Shown in pieces: positions 8,157 to 16,829 of a stretch of DNA of 64,000 bases. The notes under the pieces were generated by a model. That model was given only the letters and a program-made list of their open reading frames with translations. It did no database searches and was not told the origin of the DNA. The position numbers were made by a program, and so were the translations under genes. Source of the stretch: Pseudomonadota bacterium (GTDB lineage Bacteria > Pseudomonadota > Alphaproteobacteria > Sphingomonadales > Sphingomonadaceae). Positions within the stretch are counted from its first letter, which is position 1; each line of letters begins with the position of its first letter. The DNA is taken from positions 1 to 64,000 of the forward strand of contig JAJZTH010000020.1 in the NCBI GenBank assembly GCA_021849075.1. Direction: 5' to 3'.

Positions 8157-8334
8157 CTTTTCCTAGCACTCCGTCATCGTTAAAGGAGCCGCCACGCTGA
8201 TCCCCCGCGAAAGGGGAAAGGGGCGTCCATCGCTTGCCTGCCGCAAGCGCATGTACGGCTCAACGACATTTATGTCTCAAAGTGTAACGAGTTTGAATAT
8301 CGGCGCTTTTCGCGGCGCTTGAGTATGGAGTTCG
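8157..8334. promoter_or_regulatory. Divergent intergenic region between the efflux operon and fabD
   Basis: This 178-base gap must hold the promoters of both divergent transcripts. It contains a perfect stem-loop CGCTTGC-ctgcc-GCAAGCG (8231-8249) and a short palindrome GACAT-tt-ATGTC (8265-8276) that could be an operator. No convincing -35/-10 pair was seen for either direction. Confidence 0.35.
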
Positions 8335-9273
8335 ATGATGCGGGCATTTCTTTTCCCCGGGCAGGGTAGCCAGTCGGTCGGTATGGGCAAGGCGCTGGCG
8401 GATGCCAGCCCCGCGGCCAAAGAATTGTTTCAGGAAGTCGATGAGGCGCTGTCGCAGCATCTGTTCCGCATCATGGTGGAAGGCCCGGACAGCGACCTGA
8501 CCCTGACGGAAAACGCCCAGCCCGCGATCATGGCCAATGCCATAGCGACCCTGCGCGTCATGCAGAAGGAAGGCGGCTTTTCGCTGAGTGACAAGGGCGA
8601 TTATGTCGCCGGCCATTCGCTGGGCGAATATAGCGCCCTGTGCGCGGTCGAGGCATTCGACATCGGCACCACATCGCGCCTGCTGAAGCTGCGCGGTCAG
8701 GCCATGCAGGCCGCCGTGCCGGTGGGCGAGGGCGCGATGGCGGCGCTGCTGGGCGCGGACATGGAAAAGGCGCAGGCGCTGGCCGATGCGGCGGCAGAAG
8801 GCGAAGTCTGCACCGTCGCCAACGACAATGATCCCAGCCAGGTCGTGATCTCGGGCCATCGCGGCGCGATCGAGCGCGCCGTTGCGCTGGTAAAGGATCA
8901 TGGCATCAAGCGTGGCGTGCTGCTGCCGGTGTCCGCGCCCTTCCACTGTCCGCTGATGCAACCCGCCGCCGAAGCGATGGCGGACGCGCTGGCAAAGGCT
9001 GTCATCAACGCGCCATTGCTGCCCGTTTATGCCAATGTTCTGGCCGCGCCGATCGCCGACCCGGAAGAGATCAAGGCGCGGCTGGTGGAACAGGTGACGG
9101 GACGGGTACGCTGGCGCGAGTCCGTCGCTGCCATGTGGGACGCGGGCGTGACGGAATTTGTCGAAATCGGCGGCAAGGTGCTAGGTCCGATGGTCAAGCG
9201 CATCGCGCCCGACGCAACGGTGCGCAGCATCATGACGATGGACGATATCGAGGCGGCACTGGCGGCCTTCTGA
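8335..9273 (+). CDS. fabD: Malonyl-CoA:ACP transacylase FabD
   Basis: A 312-residue cytoplasmic enzyme that moves malonyl from CoA to acyl carrier protein, supplying the extender unit for fatty-acid synthesis. It opens with FLFPGQGSQSVGMGKAL, carries the nucleophile motif GHSLGEYSAL (serine near residue 92) and the catalytic histidine in SAPFHCPLM near residue 205. The length matches E. coli FabD (309). Two in-frame ATGs stand at 8335 and 8338; GGAG at 8327-8330 fits either. It starts a plus-strand run fabD-fabG and, after an inserted minus-strand gene, acpP-fabF, which supports the assignment. Confidence 0.96.
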   Translation: MMRAFLFPGQGSQSVGMGKALADASPAAKELFQEVDEALSQHLFRIMVEGPDSDLTLTENAQPAIMANAIATLRVMQKEGGFSLSDKGDYVAGHSLGEYSALCAVEAFDIGTTSRLLKLRGQAMQAAVPVGEGAMAALLGADMEKAQALADAAAEGEVCTVANDNDPSQVVISGHRGAIERAVALVKDHGIKRGVLLPVSAPFHCPLMQPAAEAMADALAKAVINAPLLPVYANVLAAPIADPEEIKARLVEQVTGRVRWRESVAAMWDAGVTEFVEIGGKVLGPMVKRIAPDATVRSIMTMDDIEAALAAF

Positions 9274-9294
9274 CATATAATTGGGGGATAATTC

Positions 9295-10035
9295 ATGTTC
9301 GACCTTACAGGAATGACCGCACTGGTGACGGGGGCTTCGGGCGGCATCGGTTCGTCCATTGCCAAGGCATTGGCCGCACGCGGCGCCACGCTGGCGCTGT
9401 CGGGCAGCAATGAGGACAAGCTCAAAGCCTTCGCCGCCGAACTGGGTGGGGATCACAAGACCATCGTGTGCAACCTGTCCGACCCGGCTTCGGTCGATGC
9501 GCTGGTGCCGCAGGCGGTGGAAGCGTTGGGCGGCAGGATCGACATTCTCGTCAACAATGCCGGCATCACCCGCGACAACCTGATCCTGCGGATGAAGGAT
9601 GACGAATGGTCGCAGGTCATTCAGGTCAATCTGGAGGCGGCTTTCCGCCTTGTCCGCGCTGCGGCCAAGCCGATGATGAAGGCCCGCTTCGGCCGCATCA
9701 TTTCGATCACGTCGGTCGTGGGCGTCACCGGCAATCCGGGGCAGGCCAATTATTGCGCGTCGAAGGCGGGTATCATCGGCATGTCCAAGTCGCTGGGGCA
9801 GGAACTGGCCAGCCGCGGCATCACCGTGAACTGCGTTGCGCCCGGCTTCATCCGTTCGGCCATGACCGACGCCCTCAACGACACGCAGAAGAACGGCATC
9901 CTGGCCAAGATCCCTGCGGGCGATCTGGGCAGCGGCGATGATATTGGCGCGGCGGTCGTCTATCTGGCGAGCAAGGAAGCCGGTTATGTCACCGGCCAGA
10001 CGCTGCATGTGAATGGCGGCATGGCGATGATCTGA
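9295..10035 (+). CDS. fabG: 3-oxoacyl-ACP reductase FabG
   Basis: A 246-residue short-chain dehydrogenase that reduces 3-ketoacyl-ACP with NADPH in each fatty-acid elongation round. The NADP-binding motif TGASGGIGSSIA sits at residues about 13-24, NNAG near 85-88, the active-site serine in SITSVVG, and the YCASKAG tyrosine/lysine pair near 151-157. The C-terminal GQTLHVNGGMAMI is the FabG ending. It begins 21 bases after fabD in the same direction, consistent with one operon. The length equals typical FabG (about 245). Confidence 0.96.
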   Translation: MFDLTGMTALVTGASGGIGSSIAKALAARGATLALSGSNEDKLKAFAAELGGDHKTIVCNLSDPASVDALVPQAVEALGGRIDILVNNAGITRDNLILRMKDDEWSQVIQVNLEAAFRLVRAAAKPMMKARFGRIISITSVVGVTGNPGQANYCASKAGIIGMSKSLGQELASRGITVNCVAPGFIRSAMTDALNDTQKNGILAKIPAGDLGSGDDIGAAVVYLASKEAGYVTGQTLHVNGGMAMI

Positions 10036-10038
10036 TCA

Positions 10039-11013
10039 TTAGGTCGCCGGCGCCATATTGGCGGGCGACGCAGCGGCGGGACGGAACCGGACCTTCAGAT
10101 GGATGGTCCGGTGCCCGATCCACAGGCTGACCGCCGCGATCATCGCGCCGGCGATCACATCGCTGAAATAATGACCGCCATCGACCGGCGTCGCGATCAG
10201 CGTCAGCAAGGCGACGGTTATGCCGGTATAGCGGGCGACTGCGACGGTTGCGCGCGAAAAGCCCCAGCAAAAGATCACGGCCAATGCGCCATGATAGCTG
10301 GGGAAGGTGATGATGCCTTCCATATGGTTCAGCGCCAGCAGGCGTAGCGCACCGCTGCGCAGCCCGCTGATATCGGACATGTGAACGAACGCGGCCGCAG
10401 GATGCAGATTGGGATAATCCGCCGGATGCAGGCCATAATGGGCATAGGCGGCGACGGCGGGCATCAGGCCGGACAGCAAGATGATCGTCAGCCCCGCAAT
10501 CATCGCCGCCTGTATGGCGATGCGCAGCGCGGCCAGCCTGTCGCACAGCCCCAGCACCACAATAAGCGCGATCATCTGGGGAATGAGCGTGCGATAGGCC
10601 AGGTTGAACAGGGTGGCGAACAGCGGGTGATCGTTGACCCAGTGCATCCAGTGCATCCAGTCCAGCCCCATCGCCCGGTCCCATCCCGATAGCTGTGCGT
10701 CCCACAAGGGGCCGGCTCTGGCCGCGATCATGTAGGACAGGGATGCGCCCGCCGCGCTGAACAGCATCATGAGCTGCAAGGCCGTGACCATCGCAAAGAT
10801 TTTCGGGTCGGGCCGATGGCGGCTGTAGAAGAGCGCGAGCGCGCCCAATAGCAGCGCGAAGCCGCATGGCGCGATCAGGCCGGGGATGGACCAGACAAAA
10901 GGGTCGATCATTTGCAGGGGCAGGATGAAAAGGCCGGTCAAACCCAGCAGCAGCCATGCCGCATCGTCATGCCCCTGCGGATATCGCCTCATGATGGAAT
11001 GCGCCTGCTCCAT
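10039..11013 (-). CDS. PAP2-family membrane phosphatase (Aur1/Ipt1-like)
   Basis: A 324-residue inner-membrane protein with about eight hydrophobic segments. The PAP2 signature is present in the C-terminal half: FPSYHGALAVIFCWGFSRA (near residues 232-250) carrying the first catalytic histidine, and TPVDGGHYFSDVIAGA (near 275-290) carrying the second histidine and the aspartate. The wide spacing and the tryptophan-rich LWDAQLSGWDRAMGLDWMHW loop resemble the inositol-phosphoceramide-synthase-like branch of PAP2, in keeping with a sphingolipid-making sphingomonad, but the substrate is not provable here. It is convergent with fabG (3 bases between stops) and splits the fab genes, so it is probably a later insertion into the cluster. 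Confidence 0.8.
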   Translation of the reverse strand: MEQAHSIMRRYPQGHDDAAWLLLGLTGLFILPLQMIDPFVWSIPGLIAPCGFALLLGALALFYSRHRPDPKIFAMVTALQLMMLFSAAGASLSYMIAARAGPLWDAQLSGWDRAMGLDWMHWMHWVNDHPLFATLFNLAYRTLIPQMIALIVVLGLCDRLAALRIAIQAAMIAGLTIILLSGLMPAVAAYAHYGLHPADYPNLHPAAAFVHMSDISGLRSGALRLLALNHMEGIITFPSYHGALAVIFCWGFSRATVAVARYTGITVALLTLIATPVDGGHYFSDVIAGAMIAAVSLWIGHRTIHLKVRFRPAAASPANMAPAT

Positions 11014-11409
11014 GGCATCGCCTCTACCGGCCTTGCGCTAAAACAAGATTAATTGCGTCGATGATCGACCGGGCGAATCCGATGGGCGCGCGGTCATGAA
11101 CAGGCATGGCGGGTCGTTTAACCGCGTCGCCAGCGCCCGCAACATCGTCAGCCGCGTACGCGAGCGTAGGATGACAGAATCGGCGTCGAGAAGGGCCGTC
11201 ATATCGCTTTCCACACGCAAACCCGCTGAAATCATGATAAATCGCGCTTCATTGTTGGCGAAATGGGCGGTTTTTGTTGCCGGGCCGTTGCGCAGGCGCA
11301 TGAAGGGGCTTGGCGGCCTTCCCTATTGCCTCTATCGGGGCTTGGCACTAGGGCAATGCCTTAACGGTTATTCACAACCACCAACGATACCAGTCAAGAA
11401 GGACCACTC
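11014..11409. other. Intergenic region upstream of acpP
   Basis: About 400 bases without a convincing gene; reading frames here are short, arginine-rich and lack ribosome sites. It must contain the acpP promoter. Weak candidates are TTGGCG (11310-11315) with TATCGG (11333-11338), 17 bases apart, and TTGCCT (11326-11331) with TAGGGC (11349-11354). AAGGA at 11399-11403 is the acpP ribosome site. Confidence 0.4.
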
Positions 11410-11643
11410 ATGAGTGAGACCGCGGATCGCGTAAAGAAAATCGTCGTCGAGCATCTGGGCGTCGAAGCCGAGAAGGTGACCGAAGACGCCAGCTTCATCG
11501 ACGATCTGGGCGCAGACAGCCTGGACATCGTTGAACTCGTCATGGCGTTCGAAGAAGAATTCGGCGTCGAAATCCCTGACGATGCGGCCGAAAAGATCGC
11601 CACCGTCAAGGACGCCATCGATTATATCGACAGCAAGCAGTAA
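11410..11643 (+). CDS. acpP: Acyl carrier protein
   Basis: A 77-residue acidic protein with the phosphopantetheine attachment motif [19 protein letters not shown] (serine near residue 37). The opening [18 protein letters not shown] and the ending AIDYIDSKQ match alphaproteobacterial AcpP. It carries growing acyl chains during fatty-acid synthesis. AAGGA lies 7 bases before the ATG. It precedes fabF, the usual order, with an intrinsic terminator between that would let the very abundant ACP message be made in excess. It differs clearly from the second, divergent ACP-like gene at 34.3 kb. Confidence 0.97.
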   Translation: MSETADRVKKIVVEHLGVEAEKVTEDASFIDDLGADSLDIVELVMAFEEEFGVEIPDDAAEKIATVKDAIDYIDSKQ

Positions 11644-11698
11644 GGCGCTTTCCGGCCTGATCCCATTGGGGTGACGGCCGCGCTTACGCACAAGAAAT

Positions 11699-11740
11699 GG
11701 CTCCTCCTGTCCGGTGAACCCGGGGTGTGGGGAGCCTTTT
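11699..11740 (+). terminator. Intrinsic terminator between acpP and fabF
   Basis: GGCTCC (11699-11704) pairs with GGAGCC (11731-11736), with an inner CCGG/CCGG pairing, and TTTT follows at 11737-11740. It lies about 55 bases past the acpP stop and would allow separate levels of acpP and fabF. Confidence 0.65.
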
Positions 11741-11823
11741 CGTATCTGGCGCGTGGTTTGAAAACGCGATTCAAATGGCTACATGGGCGGCGCAAAGCCC
11801 ATAAGAGATTTCGGAGCTAGGAT

Positions 11824-13083
11824 ATGCGTCGTGTCGTCGTAACCGGCCTTGGTATGGTCAGTCCGCTGGGCGGGAATGTCGAAACCAGCTGGAAGAACAT
11901 CATTGCGTCCAAATCGGGCGCGGCGACGATCCAGCGTTTCGACGCCAGTGAATATAAGTGTCGCATCGCCTGCGAAGTGAAGCCCAAAGACCATGAATAT
12001 GGCTATGACGCTTCGCTGGACGTCGATCACAAGATCCAGCGTCAGGTCGATCCGTTCATCGTCTATGGCATTTCCGCCGCCAGCGAAGCGCTGCGCGACG
12101 CGGGCCTCGACAATATGTCGGAAGAAGAACGGCTGCGCGCCGGTTGCTCGATCGGTTCGGGCATTGGCGGCCTGCCGGGCATCGAAAGCGAATCGCTGGT
12201 GCTGGCCAATAAGGGGCCGGGCCGCGTATCGCCGCACTTCGTTCATGGCCGTCTGATCAACCTGATCTCGGGTCAGGTGTCGATCAAATATGGCCTGATG
12301 GGTCCCAACCATGCCGTCGTCACAGCCTGCTCGACCGGCGCCCATTCGATTGGCGACGCAGCGCGCATGATCGCGATGGACGATGCCGACGTGATGCTGG
12401 CGGGCGGCGCGGAAAGCGCGATCTGCCCGATCGGCATCGCCGGCTTCGCGCAGGCGCGTGCGCTCTCGACCGGCTTCAACGACACGCCGGAAAAGGCGAG
12501 CCGTCCCTATGACGTCAACCGTGACGGCTTCGTCATGGGCGAAGGCGCGGGCGTGGTCGTGCTGGAAGAATATGAGCATGCCAAGAAGCGCGGCGCGAAA
12601 ATCTATGCCGAAGTGATCGGTTACGGCCTGTCGGGCGACGCCTATCATGTCACCGCTCCACACCCGGAGGGCAATGGCGGCTTCCGTTCGATGCAGATGG
12701 CGCTCAAAAAGTCGGGCCTGTCTCTTGAAGACATCGACTATGTGAACGCCCATGGCACATCGACCCCGCTGGGCGACGAACTGGAACTGGGCGCGGTCAA
12801 GCGGCTGTTCGGCGACAATCTGTCGACCATGTCGATGTCGTCCACCAAGTCGGCGATCGGCCATCTGCTGGGCGGCGCGGGCGCGGTGGAAAGCATCTTC
12901 TGCATTCTCGCCATGCGCGACCAGATCGTCCCTCCGACGCTGAACCTCGATGAACCGAGCGAAAGCTGCAAGGGCGTGGACCTGGTCCCGCATGTCGCCA
13001 AGGAGCGGAAGGTGCGCGCGGTGCTGAACAACTCGTTCGGCTTCGGCGGCACCAACGCTTCGCTGATCATGAAGGCGATCTGA
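11824..13083 (+). CDS. fabF: 3-oxoacyl-ACP synthase II FabF
   Basis: A 419-residue ketoacyl synthase that condenses malonyl-ACP with acyl-ACP. The thiolase-fold active site is complete: nucleophile cysteine in TACSTGAHSIG (near residue 173), first histidine in NAHGTSTPLGDELE (near 314) and second in SAIGHLLGGAGAVE (near 349). It starts MRRVVVTGLGMVSPLGG and ends FGFGGTNASLIMKAI as expected. GGAGCTAGGAT just before the ATG supplies the ribosome site. It follows acpP and precedes mltG, a common proteobacterial order. Confidence 0.96.
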   Translation: MRRVVVTGLGMVSPLGGNVETSWKNIIASKSGAATIQRFDASEYKCRIACEVKPKDHEYGYDASLDVDHKIQRQVDPFIVYGISAASEALRDAGLDNMSEEERLRAGCSIGSGIGGLPGIESESLVLANKGPGRVSPHFVHGRLINLISGQVSIKYGLMGPNHAVVTACSTGAHSIGDAARMIAMDDADVMLAGGAESAICPIGIAGFAQARALSTGFNDTPEKASRPYDVNRDGFVMGEGAGVVVLEEYEHAKKRGAKIYAEVIGYGLSGDAYHVTAPHPEGNGGFRSMQMALKKSGLSLEDIDYVNAHGTSTPLGDELELGAVKRLFGDNLSTMSMSSTKSAIGHLLGGAGAVESIFCILAMRDQIVPPTLNLDEPSESCKGVDLVPHVAKERKVRAVLNNSFGFGGTNASLIMKAI

Positions 13084-13090
13084 TCATTTC

Positions 13091-13115
13091 GCGCGCGCCG
13101 TGCTGCGGCGCGCGC
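13091..13115. other. Perfect 10-base-stem hairpin between fabF and mltG
   Basis: GCGCGCGCCG (13091-13100), a TGCTG loop, and CGGCGCGCGC (13106-13115). No T-tract follows, so it is not a normal terminator. It overlaps an alternative GTG start for mltG at 13100, which argues for the later ATG. It may protect the fabF message end or attenuate read-through into mltG. Confidence 0.7.
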
Positions 13116-13138
13116 GACCACCTATAGGCTGGACGGGC

Positions 13139-14134
13139 ATGGCAAGACGATCCGGAAACCCCATGCGCCGTCTGGGCTGCATCGTCCTTTTGATCGGCCT
13201 TGCCGTGGCGGCCTTCGTCGCCTTCCGCTTCGTCCATGGCTGGAGTGAGCAGGGACCGGCCGCCAAGGACATCAGCATCATCGTGCCGGAAGGATCGACC
13301 CTCTCCGATGCGGCGGTACTGCTGAAACAGGCGGGCGCGGTGCGCTCCGCCGACGCCTTCCTGACCCGCGCGAAGCTGTTTGGCGGCGGCAAGTCGATCA
13401 AGGCCGGCGAATTCGTCATTCCCGCCGGCGCCAGCAACAGCGATATCCTGTCCATCCTTCAGGGTGGCAAGACGCTCACCCGCCTCGTCACCATTCCCGA
13501 AGGCATGCCGTCCATCCTGGTCTACGAACGGCTGATGGCGAATGACCAGCTGACCGGCGATATCAAGGTGCCCGAAGAAGGCAGCGTGCTGCCCGACAGC
13601 TATGCCTTCGACAAGGGCGAGGCGCGCGCCGTGGTGCTGGGGCGCATGCAGGACGCCATGGACAAGGCGCTGGCGAAGCTCTGGGCGGAACGCGCCGCCA
13701 ACACCATTGCCAAAAGTCCGCGCGAGGCGATCATCCTGGCCAGCATCGTGGAAAAGGAAACGGGCGTCCCGTCCGAACGACCGATGGTCGCGGGCGTCTA
13801 CAGCAATCGCCTGCGCACCAACATGATGCTTCAGGCTGACCCGACGATCATCTACCCGATCACCAAGGGCAAGCCGCTAGGGCGCCGCATCCGCAAGTCG
13901 GAAATCGCGGCGGTCAATGATTACAATACCTATGCCATGACCGGCCTGCCCAAGGGACCGATCGCCAATCCGGGGCGGCTGTCGATCCTGGCGGTGCTGC
14001 ATCCGGCGGAAACCAGGGCGCTCTATTTCGTCGCCGATGGCAAGGGCGGCCATATCTTCGCCGAAACATATCAGCAGCATAATGAAAATGTGCGCAAATG
14101 GTTCGAGATCCGCCGGTCGCGCGGGGAGCTTTGA
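13139..14134 (+). CDS. mltG: Endolytic transglycosylase MltG
   Basis: A 331-residue inner-membrane protein that cleaves nascent peptidoglycan strands and so sets glycan length. One N-terminal helix (LGCIVLLIGLAVAAFVAF) is followed by a LysM-like region (ISIIVPEGSTLSDAAVLLKQ) and the YceG catalytic domain. The catalytic glutamate lies in ILASIVEKETGVPSERP, and the family segments ADPTIIYPITKG, YNTYAMTGLPKGPIANPG and FVADGKGGHIFAETYQQHN are present. The ATG at 13139 avoids the hairpin further upstream; an ATG at 13163 is also possible. The neighbourhood fabF-mltG is a familiar one. Confidence 0.92.
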   Translation: MARRSGNPMRRLGCIVLLIGLAVAAFVAFRFVHGWSEQGPAAKDISIIVPEGSTLSDAAVLLKQAGAVRSADAFLTRAKLFGGGKSIKAGEFVIPAGASNSDILSILQGGKTLTRLVTIPEGMPSILVYERLMANDQLTGDIKVPEEGSVLPDSYAFDKGEARAVVLGRMQDAMDKALAKLWAERAANTIAKSPREAIILASIVEKETGVPSERPMVAGVYSNRLRTNMMLQADPTIIYPITKGKPLGRRIRKSEIAAVNDYNTYAMTGLPKGPIANPGRLSILAVLHPAETRALYFVADGKGGHIFAETYQQHNENVRKWFEIRRSRGEL

Positions 14135-14146
14135 ACGCGGCGGGAC

Positions 14147-14569
14147 TTACCGCAAAACCCCTTTTGCTCGCTGGGTCGTCGCATAGCGCCACTGGATGAT
14201 CGCGATGACGAAGATCAGGATCGGGAAGGCGGTCGCCACCACCACGCCCTTGATCGCGATGATGTCGGTGGCGATGAAAACATAGCCGAACTGCACCACC
14301 ACCGCGATCAGCGAGAGCAGGAAGAGCGGCACGGCCGCGCGCTTGCGCAGCAGCAGGAACAGCGCCCCGCCAAGCCCCGCCAGCACCGCAACCGCATAGT
14401 CGAGCCACAGCCATTCGGGCATGGCGGCAAAGATTTTCGCGCCGCCGGGATCGGTCTTCGCCAGTTCGTTCAAATCCATCAGATATTGCATGATGAAGGA
14501 CGCCAGCCCCATGCAGTTCCACAGCAGAAACAGGATGGCGATGAGGATGAAGGATCGTGGTGCCGACAT
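14147..14569 (-). CDS. Four-helix membrane protein of unknown function
   Basis: A 140-residue protein with four predicted membrane helices: residues about 7-28 (ILIAILFLLWNCMGLASFIM), 52-73, 80-100 and 108-128. The loop after the first helix is LMDLNELAKTDPGGAKIFAA. No catalytic motif is visible. Similar small four-helix proteins are widespread in sphingomonads without a defined role. It is convergent with mltG (12 bases between stops) and divergent from the 2H phosphoesterase gene, so it is probably transcribed alone. Confidence 0.7.
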   Translation of the reverse strand: MSAPRSFILIAILFLLWNCMGLASFIMQYLMDLNELAKTDPGGAKIFAAMPEWLWLDYAVAVLAGLGGALFLLLRKRAAVPLFLLSLIAVVVQFGYVFIATDIIAIKGVVVATAFPILIFVIAIIQWRYATTQRAKGVLR

Positions 14570-14659
14570 GATATGTCCCTCCCATGGGCGCGGCCGGATG
14601 TTGCGCGGCCGTCATGACCCTATGCTACGCCTTGTTGCGGCCAAGCGGAAGCGTCTTGC

Positions 14660-15163
14660 ATGACCGTGCCGGTCATCGTCACGGCGCTGATGGGGGCAGG
14701 GGACTTTGCCTGGGCGGATGGACTGCGCCGCGCGCATTTTCCGCCCGACCGCAATGTCATCCCGGCGCACCTGACGCTGTTCCATCATCTGCCGCCATCG
14801 GCACTGGAGGAGGTGTCCGGGCGGCTGAAGCGCCTATGCGCCGGCCCGCCGCCGCCGGCCCGACTGACGGCGGTGATGCTGCTGGGCCGGGGCGTGGCGT
14901 TCCGCGTGGACAGCCCGGCGTTGCTGGCGATGCGCGATGACCTGGCGGACGCCTTTGCCGGCCTGTTGACCCCGCAGGATCAGGCGCGGCCCCGTCTGCA
15001 CATCACCGTGCAGAACAAGGTCACGCCGGAGCAGGCGAAGGCGCTGGCGCAGGCGCTCCGCCGTGATTTCCGCCCGCACCCGCTGGCGATCGCCGGCCTT
15101 GCCGCCTGGCATTATCGCGGCGGTCCCTGGGAACTGGCGATGAAGGCGATGTTCAGGGGATAG
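14660..15163 (+). CDS. 2H phosphoesterase (2'-5' RNA ligase family)
   Basis: A 167-residue protein with the two H-x-T motifs that define the LigT/2H family: HLTLFHHL near residues 37-44 and HITVQNKV near 114-121. The two halves are about 77 residues apart, as expected for the bilobed fold. Members cleave or form 2'-5' or cyclic phosphates in RNA or nucleotides; the physiological substrate here is unknown. It is slightly shorter than E. coli ThpR (176). It is followed by an inverted repeat, and no tRNA-repair genes are adjacent. Confidence 0.82.
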   Translation: MTVPVIVTALMGAGDFAWADGLRRAHFPPDRNVIPAHLTLFHHLPPSALEEVSGRLKRLCAGPPPPARLTAVMLLGRGVAFRVDSPALLAMRDDLADAFAGLLTPQDQARPRLHITVQNKVTPEQAKALAQALRRDFRPHPLAIAGLAAWHYRGGPWELAMKAMFRG

Positions 15164-15205
15164 GGGGGAATGGCAAAGATGGGTGGACTCCTGCCATTCC
15201 ACCGA

Positions 15206-15295
15206 CGTCATGCTGAACTTGTTTCAGCATCTATCGTGCCTACAATCCTTTGCTCTGTTGGGAGAAATGGACCCTGAAACAAGTTCAGGGTGACG
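15206..15295. repeat. Dispersed inverted repeat (CTGAACTTGTTTCAG type)
   Basis: The left arm 15206-15230 and the right arm 15271-15295 are reverse complements with three or four mismatches around the shared core CTGAACTTGTTTCAG, separated by 40 bases. It lies between convergent genes and resembles the REP-like intergenic elements of sphingomonads. Confidence 0.8.
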
Positions 15296-15331
15296 ATTTA
15301 TGCAAGGGCGCGTTGTGGCCGCTTCCACCCC

Positions 15332-16558
15332 TTACGCTAGCCCCACTTCCTTCAGCGGCACGCTGGCGTCCCCCAGTTGCGCGACGTCCAGCGCTGCGCC
15401 GGCCAGAACGTGCGCCCGCCCCTGCACATAATCCTTGACCATGTTGACGCAGTCGAGCGCGATCACCCTGCCGCCCTTAAGGTAGACGACTGAGAAGCTG
15501 CGATTGGCGGTGTCGCCGCGCAGCACCGTCTGGTCGAAACCAGTGGACAGCCCGACCGTCTGAAGCTTCAGATCATATTGGTTCGACCAGAACCAGGGCA
15601 CGGCGTCATAGGCGTCTTCCTTGCCCATGATGTGCGCGACCGCGACCTTCGCCTGATCATTGGCGTTCTGCACGGATTCCAGACGCATTTGCGCGCCGCC
15701 GGCGAAACGGTTGGCGTGCGATGCGCAATCGCCCACGGCATAGATGTCGGGCAGGCTGGTCCGGCAAAATTCGTCCACGTCCACCCCATTGCCGCCCGCC
15801 GCGCCCGCCGCGATCAGCGGGCCGGTTTCGGGAATGATCCCAATGCCCACGATCACCATGTCGGTTTCGATCCGTTCGCCGTCCTGCATCAGAACCGCCG
15901 TCGCCTTGCCATCTGCGACTTCGATGCAATCCATCCGCGCTCCAGTGCGCAGGTCGACGCCATGGGCGCGATGTTCAGCTTCGTAGAAGCGCGACAATTC
16001 CTCGCCCGCGACCCGCGCCAACACCCGGTCCAGCGCTTCCAGCAGCACGACCGTCTTGCCGAATTTAGACAGCACGGCTGCCGCCTCCAACCCGATATAG
16101 CCGCCACCGATGATGGTCACATGATTGATGTTGTCGATCTTCGCCATCATCGCGTCGACATCGTCGCGGCGGCGCACGGCATGGACGTTGATCGCATCCG
16201 CGCCATTGCAGGTCAGCATGCGGGGCGAACCGCCGGTGCACCAGATCAGCTTGTCATAGCCAATTTCTTCCTCGCCCACGGTCACGAACTTGCCGACCGG
16301 ATCGACGCTCTTGACGCGCTTGCCCAGAGCCAAGTCGATCTTGCGCTCTTCCCAGAAGGCGGCCGGGCGAATGAGGATACGGTCGAAACTCTTGTCGCCC
16401 GCGAAATATTCCTTGGACAAGGGCGGCCGTTCATAGGGCGGATATTGTTCGTCCCCGATCATGGCGACGCTGCCTTCAAAGCCCGCCTGCCGCAGCGCAA
16501 TCGCCGCCTGCGCGCCGGCATGCCCTGCTCCCACGATCAGAACGTCATAATAGCTCAT
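15332..16558 (-). CDS. FAD-dependent ferredoxin/rubredoxin reductase
   Basis: A 408-residue flavoprotein of the CamA/ThcD/rubredoxin-reductase type, which passes electrons from NAD(P)H to a small iron-sulfur or rubredoxin partner for an oxygenase or P450. The FAD motif [21 protein letters not shown] is near residues 6-25, the flavin-contact [10 protein letters not shown] near 43-52, the NAD motif [20 protein letters not shown] near 149-168 and the second flavin motif [11 protein letters not shown] near 270. No ferredoxin or oxygenase gene lies nearby, so its partner is encoded elsewhere. Its ATG overlaps, as ATGA, the stop of an upstream relic frame, suggesting it was once the second gene of an operon. 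Confidence 0.9.
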   Translation of the reverse strand: MSYYDVLIVGAGHAGAQAAIALRQAGFEGSVAMIGDEQYPPYERPPLSKEYFAGDKSFDRILIRPAAFWEERKIDLALGKRVKSVDPVGKFVTVGEEEIGYDKLIWCTGGSPRMLTCNGADAINVHAVRRRDDVDAMMAKIDNINHVTIIGGGYIGLEAAAVLSKFGKTVVLLEALDRVLARVAGEELSRFYEAEHRAHGVDLRTGARMDCIEVADGKATAVLMQDGERIETDMVIVGIGIIPETGPLIAAGAAGGNGVDVDEFCRTSLPDIYAVGDCASHANRFAGGAQMRLESVQNANDQAKVAVAHIMGKEDAYDAVPWFWSNQYDLKLQTVGLSTGFDQTVLRGDTANRSFSVVYLKGGRVIALDCVNMVKDYVQGRAHVLAGAALDVAQLGDASVPLKEVGLA

Positions 16559-16806
16559 CCGCCCGCCATCCTCTTTTTCAAGCTTTGCGCCGCTGATTGG
16601 CGCGCTTTCGCGTCTGACGCAAGGCTGATCTGCTCCGGCACATTGGCCAGGATGCGACGATAGTCTCCATCATGAAAGGGGCGAAGAACGTCGCGCCAGC
16701 GCACAAACCGGACGTGGCCATCGACAGGATCGCGTGAGGTTTGGATTGTGCTGGCGCTGGAAACGGAAGGGCCGGCCTTGCCGTCCGATCGCTGTCGGCG
16801 AGCAGC
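16555..16806 (-). pseudogene. 5'-truncated reading-frame relic upstream of the ferredoxin reductase
   Basis: The reverse strand has an open stretch of 83 codons between a TAA (16809-16807) and a TGA (16557-16555) that overlaps the reductase ATG by four bases. It contains no ATG in frame; only internal GTG codons could start it. The translation has ordinary protein composition, for example [20 protein letters not shown] followed by [20 protein letters not shown], unlike the arginine-rich shadow frames around it. The four-base overlap is typical of a real upstream operon partner. The simplest reading is the 3' end of a gene that lost its front, possibly when the AT-richer acyltransferase segment next to it arrived. 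I do not recognise the family. It could also be a short gene starting at GTG. Confidence 0.45.
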
Positions 16807-16829
16807 TTATATATCGAGAAAAGATGATG

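Noticed and set aside
11038-11413. Short frames on both strands upstream of acpP
   Set aside because: Arginine/serine-rich, no ribosome site and no recognisable domain; treated as intergenic.
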